Made by a program: the position numbers and the translations under genes. Positions 55,201 to 61,200 of a stretch of DNA of 64,000 nucleotides are shown piece after piece. The notes below the pieces were generated by a model. That model did no database searches and was not told the origin of the DNA. It saw only the letters and a list, made by a program, of their open reading frames with translations. The stretch's first letter is position 1. Every line of letters begins with the position of its first letter. Location of the stretch: positions 20,933,202 to 20,997,201 of the forward strand of contig NW_020948983.1 of the NCBI RefSeq assembly GCF_900497805.2. The letters are read 5' to 3'. Source of the stretch: Vombatus ursinus (Eukaryota; Chordata; Mammalia; Diprotodontia; Vombatidae).

Positions 55201-58200
55201 GGGAGCAAAGCACTGGACTCTGTTTATTCTCTCATCACATTTGGATTTTCCCTTCTTCCTCAGGGAGGCTCTTTGCTTCAAGCCCCGTTGAATGTACCTA
55301 ATGCCCAAGTAGGCAGGCCTCATTTTCCTCTTCAGGATGAGGATTCCCTACTTTGCCACAAGATTCCTGGTCGGTGCCCTTCAGTGTGGTTCATTCTAGT
55401 TCTTGGAGGAGGTTAAATGTCTTTGCTTGGTTTGTAGACAGAAGCTCCACTGCTGATCCTCCCCTACCTCGAAGATATGACGCTCTCTGAAATTCACGTT
55501 GTTATAACAGGAGGCTATGCCACCATTGCAGGCAGCTTATTGGGAGCCTACATTTCCTTTGGGGTAAGTTCAGCCTGCTCAGCCCTGACTATGCCTTTCC
55601 AATAAAGTCCTGTTCTGATGCCTCTTCACAGTGGAAAGGTGACCCTGGATTCTCAGAGGCTCTGTCAGTCAGTACAGAACAAACTACAGCAGGTCCTAGC
55701 AAGCTAGGCCTTCTCAAGGGGCCCATTCAATGACTCTGCACATTTTGTATGCAACACACAGCACCTGATGTCTCGAGCCCTCTGACAAGTTGTCATGATT
55801 AAATTTTGGTGTCTAGCCAGCAGCTTTGCTGGAGCAGTCTCAAACTCTCTTAAATCCATTTTTATCTAGGCAAGTTTTCCCCTCAATTTTAATATTATTC
55901 TTAGTCTCTGTCTTAATATTTTTTTTTCAACCACCAAGTAGTTTCCAGTACCTTTATTTATTTATCCAAACCCATATTAACTTGGTAAAGCCAATTCTTT
56001 TTTCCTAAAAGTTCAAACAGCCCAGTAAGGTTTGAGAACAGCTGAGCTTACCAGCTGTGTAAGAAACCATGTTTACATGTGCAAATGGAAGCCAGCTCTA
56101 GGAAGCCATAACCTGAGCTCAACTGCAAGTAGGTTGGGCCAGACTGAGCACAGTGAGGCCTTAAAAATCAGACAGAGTCCCCTCCCACCTCCATCCCCCA
56201 TCTCCCGGTGGGGGGAGGTGAGGGGGGTGGAGGGGGGAGGTGCAGTCAGGCAACACAGGTTCTGGCATTAGGCTCCAGGCCACAGAGATAAGGAGAGACA
56301 GTACATTCAAGGGATGGAAAACAGCCAGTACAAAGATATAATAAAGATGAGAGATTAGGGTGTGAGCAACAGAGAAAAATTTGGCTGGATCACAGGAGGG
56401 AGAGTAATGTAGCTGGTGGTTCAGTGGATAGAGGAATGGGCCTTAACTCAGGAAGACTTGAGTTCAAATTTAGCCTCAGATATTTATTAGCTGTGTGACC
56501 CTGGGCAAGTCCACTATTAACCACTATTTGCCTCAGTTTCCTCAACTGTTAAATGGGAATAATAATAGTCCCTCTCTCTAAGAGTTGTTGTAAGGATCAA
56601 ATGAGGAAAATTTGTAAAAAATGCTTAGCACATTGCCTGACAAATAATAAGTGTTACATAAATGTGAAATTCCTTCCCTAATGCCCAAACATCCTGGAAA
56701 GATAGGGTGAGTCCAGATTGTGAAGGCCTTTAAGAGCTGAAGTGAGGAATTCCCGTCTTATCCTAGAGCCGGCAGGGAGCCACTGGGGTTGATTGAGTTG
56801 GAGAGTCACAATTTGGCATCAATTTGGCAGCCATGCATAGAATGGACCAGAGTGGGGAGAGGCTCAAGGCAGGGAGACAGAAGAGGCCTGACACCAAGCA
56901 GCAGGTTCCCAGCTGTTAGTAGAGGAGCTCTGGGGTTCAGGTCACCACTCTAGGACCTAGAAGAACTTGGGTGGAAAGGTTAGATGCCTAGGGCTGCAGA
57001 AATGGGTGGAGGACAGGAAGTCAGACATGTGTCAAGGAGACAAGACTGGGACTTATTTGTTGCAGCTGAGGTCCAAGGTGGGAGTCTGGTAACAGAGGAG
57101 ATGATAAGAGCCCAGGTTTTGGTCTAGAGCACAAGGTGAGAGAAGGCCAACATCAAAGTTAATAGAACGGTGATTATTGACTGGGAGCTCCCAATGTTCT
57201 CTCTGTCTAGGACAGGATTGGTCCTAAGGCTCCTAATGGTTTTTCTGGCTAAGGACAGGCTTGGTCCTCATCTGAGATTGGGTTGAGTTTTTTGGTGGAG
57301 ATTAGGTGATTCCAGCTACAAAGTTTAGAGCAGGAGTGGGGAACCTTTGGCCTTAAGGCCACATGTGGCCTTCTAGGTCCTTAAGTGTAGCCTTTAGAAT
57401 TGGATTCAGTCAAAAGGTCGTACTTGAGGACCTAGAAGGCCATGTTCCCCACTGCAGGTTAAGGCCGCAGGTTCCCCACCCCTGAGGGTATCGGGACAGG
57501 AAGCAAGCAGACCATTGCACAGAGAAAATGTGGCATTTGGGTTAAATATGAAATCTTCACAAACTCTACTGTTCCTCCCAATGTCACCCCTAGCTTGAAA
57601 ACAGGAGTCAGAATGCCTTGACTTGCCTGTAGCAGCCACTCTCCTCCCCTTTGGGGTTTGCTGTCATTTCTAATATCAAACCCTGGGCCTTGCAGATTGA
57701 CCCTTCCTCTCTGATTGCTGCCTCTGTGATGGCTGCCCCCTGTGCTCTGGCCCTGTCCAAACTGGTCTACCCAGAAGTGGAAAAATCCAAGTTTAAGAGT
57801 GAAGAAGGTGTGAAACTGTCCTGTGGGTAAGTCCTATGAGAGATTCCGCATGTCTGTTTTTGGAGGGGGAGCAGGAAGTGAGAAAGCAGTAACAATCACG
57901 ATTCAGTGGTCTACATGTTGTCCCACTGTTCCTCATCTAGCCGCCGTCTCTCGTTAACTCCAGGAATGCTTATTCTCTCCTGAGAGCCAAAGCTCCTCTT
58001 TCAAAATCTTTCTCTTTTTCTCTGATTTTCAGGTTGTTTCTTCTATGTGTTTAATTTCTTATTCTCACTGTCCAGGCACCTAGAGGGCAGCAGGGGTCAA
58101 TGGAAAGCGCCCTGAGCTTGAGGTCATGGGATCTGTGTTTGGATCCTGGCTCTGTGACTTAGTGCCTGTGTGACTTTGAGTGAATCACTTAATCTCCCTG

Positions 58201-61200
58201 TGCCTCATTTTCCTTATCAGTAAGATGAGGGGGTTGGGCCAGGTAGCCCCTTAAAGTCACTTCCAGATCAAGGTCTGTAGTCCTGAGGTCATGAAGCCCC
58301 TCCTACAGTTTAGGAAGTGTCTCACGATCTCATCTGAGTCTCACAATGACTCCATAAGGCAGGTTATTTGTTATTCACATTTTACATAAGCATCTAAAGA
58401 TTAAATGATTTGGCCGTGGTCATATATTTAGTGAGTGACCAAGGCAGGATTTGAACTCATATCTCTTGGACTCGAGATCCACTATCCTACATCTGTTTCT
58501 TACTCACGAGAGTCAGTATGATGTAGTGGAAAGTTCACTGGAGATGTGAGTCAGGAGATCTGTGTTCTAGTCCAATTTTACCTTTTCCAGCTATATGACC
58601 TTGGGCAAGTCATTTGCACTTTATGGGCTCTAGCTCATTCCTCTGTAAAATGTAGAGATTGGACCGGATAGATTCTAAAGTTCCTCTCTTGGCTTTACTA
58701 TTCTCTGACACGTATTCTCACAGTATCCATTCTTATCTTCGCTCCATCTCTATTCTCTTCTTTCTAATTTTTACCTCTGGACCTTCTCTAAGGAACTCCT
58801 TACACTGGGGGATATCTCAGCTTTCCTCTCTCCAACCTCTTTACCCTATTTCTTTCTTGAGTGTCTGAAGCTTTAAGACAGGCAGGGTTCATAATACCTG
58901 TTCCCCTGATATGGCGTCCCCATCCCCTCCTATTTAAGTTGTTTTCTGACTCTTGAATTTGAGTTACAGCTTGAGTACATGGGTCAGAAGCTAATTGTTG
59001 GAGAATAATTATTAATGATAAATCTTGACACGAACTCAGAGAGGCTCAGAACCTTTTGGAAGCTACCATGAGCGGAGCCGCCATCTCCGTGGGGCTCATA
59101 GCAAACATTGCCGCCAACCTGATTGCCTTCTTGGCTGTGTTAGCCTTCATCAATGCTGCTCTCTCCTGGCTGGGGGAGATGGTGGACATCCAAGAACTCA
59201 GTTTCCAGGTAACAACATCCCTAGCCTTCAATGGGAAGGGCTGGTTTTCCTGGCATGTGGCTAAGGGTTGATCAGAACTAGGCAGGGGCCCCAAGTCCCT
59301 GCCAGTACCTGAGTGCAGTGCTGAAGACCTCAGTCTGGGTAGTATCAATGAGGGAGGACTTGGGGATAGGACAACTGGCCCTGTGTAACCACAAGTAAGC
59401 CACTTACTCCTCTGACCCTGTTACCCCATCCATTAAATGGCAATAATAATATATGGAAGAGGGATTTAAATTTGTTCTGTTTGACCCTAGAGAGAAGAAC
59501 CAGGGCAGTGAGTAGATTTAGGCAGAGGCAATTTTAGGCCTTATGTGAGGAAAAGCTTAAAACAAATGGGGCACCTAGGCGGAGAAGTGAATAGATTGCT
59601 AGGTTTAGAGTCAGGAAGACCTGAGTTCAAATTCAGCCTCAGACACTTACTAGTTGTGTGCCCTTGGGCAAATCACTTTACCTGTTTGCCTCAGTTTCCT
59701 CATCTGTAAAATGGGGATAATAATAGCACCTCCATCACGGGGTTGTTGTGACAAACAAATGAGATAATATTTGTTAAGTGTTTAGGCAAGTGCCTGGCAC
59801 ATAGTGTTAGCTATTATTGATATTATTATTAATAATAATTAGCACTCTCTAAAAATAAAGTGGGGTGACCCAGGAGATACTGGATTCCCCTTCATCGGAG
59901 ACCTCTAGCTGAGGCTGAATGACCACTCTTGGGGTATATATAGTAGGTTTATTTTTTCAGGTATGGATTGAGCTAGATAGGTTCTGAGGTCCCACACAAT
60001 TCTACAATTCTGTGATTTACACTGCCTACTGTATTTCACAGGGCTGTTTGGGGAAGGCACTTGCTAAGTCCTATAGTGATGCATTAATGGGAATTGTGAT
60101 CCCCACAGTCTAAGGTGGCTGATGGGCCCCAACAGGACCCAGGATGAGGCCCTGTGTCTCTCTTATTCCTACTTCTTAGGCTAGGTCACCTCTTGAAGGA
60201 GCAGCATGCTAGGGTGGGCAGACTGCTAGCCCTTGCCATTAACCCTTCCTTTCATGGATCTGCCTACTAGCTCATCTGCTCTTACATCTTGCGTCCTGTG
60301 GCGTTCATGCTGGGAGTGGAATGGGCAGATTGTCCAATAGTGGCCGAAATGCTGGGCATCAAGCTGTTTCTGAATGAATTTGTGGCTTATCAAGAGCTGT
60401 CCAAGTACAAGAACAGGCGTCTAGAAGGAGTCGAAGAGTGGATTGGGGGCAAGAAGCAATGGATTTCTGTAAGTGATACGGGCAGGCTGTGACAGTGGTA
60501 CTTAGGCAATGGCGCAGATAGCAAAGTCGAAGGACTAGGAATAAAGGCAACTGACCTATTAACTCATTGGGTGACCTTAGGCACAATGCCTTCCTTCTAT
60601 GAGCCTCAGTTTCCTTATCTGTAAAGTGGGGAAAATAATAGCACCTTTCTTACAGGGTTGTTATAAGGATCAAATGAGGAGTTGGAGGTGCTATGTAATT
60701 ATAGCTATCATTGTTATTAATTCATGCTAGAGTATTTTGCAAATCAGAAAATGTTGTGTGTTATGATTTCCGTATTATTATTATTTTCTGTATTATTGTT
60801 ATGGTGCCAATGCCTACTTGTCTTTGTCTCGCTGCTAGTACTGGACAACTGGAGCTGTTTCTGCCCAAGGCATTTAACTAGTGTTTGGCAAGCCTCAGGT
60901 TCTCCTCTTTCACTCCTGACCTTAAGTGAAGACCCAGCTCTCTGTGTTTTTCTGCTTCTGTATCACTACTGAGGTCCCTCAGGCTCCTAGTTAAGAGGTC
61001 ATCTCCTTGTTTGACCTCAAGGCCAAGCTTCCCCAGGGAAACGTTGCTACTTTCTCTATTCTCAAATATATTTGCCTTCTAGCTTGGCCCTTGCACTCAT
61101 TATGCCTTTAAGGTCCTAGCTGAAGTTTTGACAAAGAGACCAGGTATGTGTTTTCATGTTCCTCTGCCTCTGAAAGTCTAGGTCCTGGTCTATGTGAGGG

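Larger units (their letters stand above)
51986..55437 (+). other. SLC28A1: SLC28A1 intron 9
   Basis: It contains MITE B copy 4 (52843-53022), possible LTR remnants (53345-54560) and MITE B copy 5 (55010-55168). 52000-52840, 54600-55000 and 55170-55430 show nothing that I can name; a 123-codon frame at 54611-54982 has no recognisable domain. Confidence 0.8.
55564..57695 (+). other. SLC28A1: SLC28A1 intron 10
   Basis: It contains a C-rich/G-rich quasi-palindrome (56179-56243), an L2-type fragment split by a CORE-SINE (56290-57000) and MITE A copy 3. 55600-56170 and 57000-57330 show nothing that I can name. Confidence 0.8.
57827..59039 (+). other. SLC28A1: SLC28A1 intron 11
   Basis: Three CORE-SINEs occupy 58090-58705. 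The 3' end lacks a clear polypyrimidine tract before the exon 12 acceptor. Confidence 0.8.
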
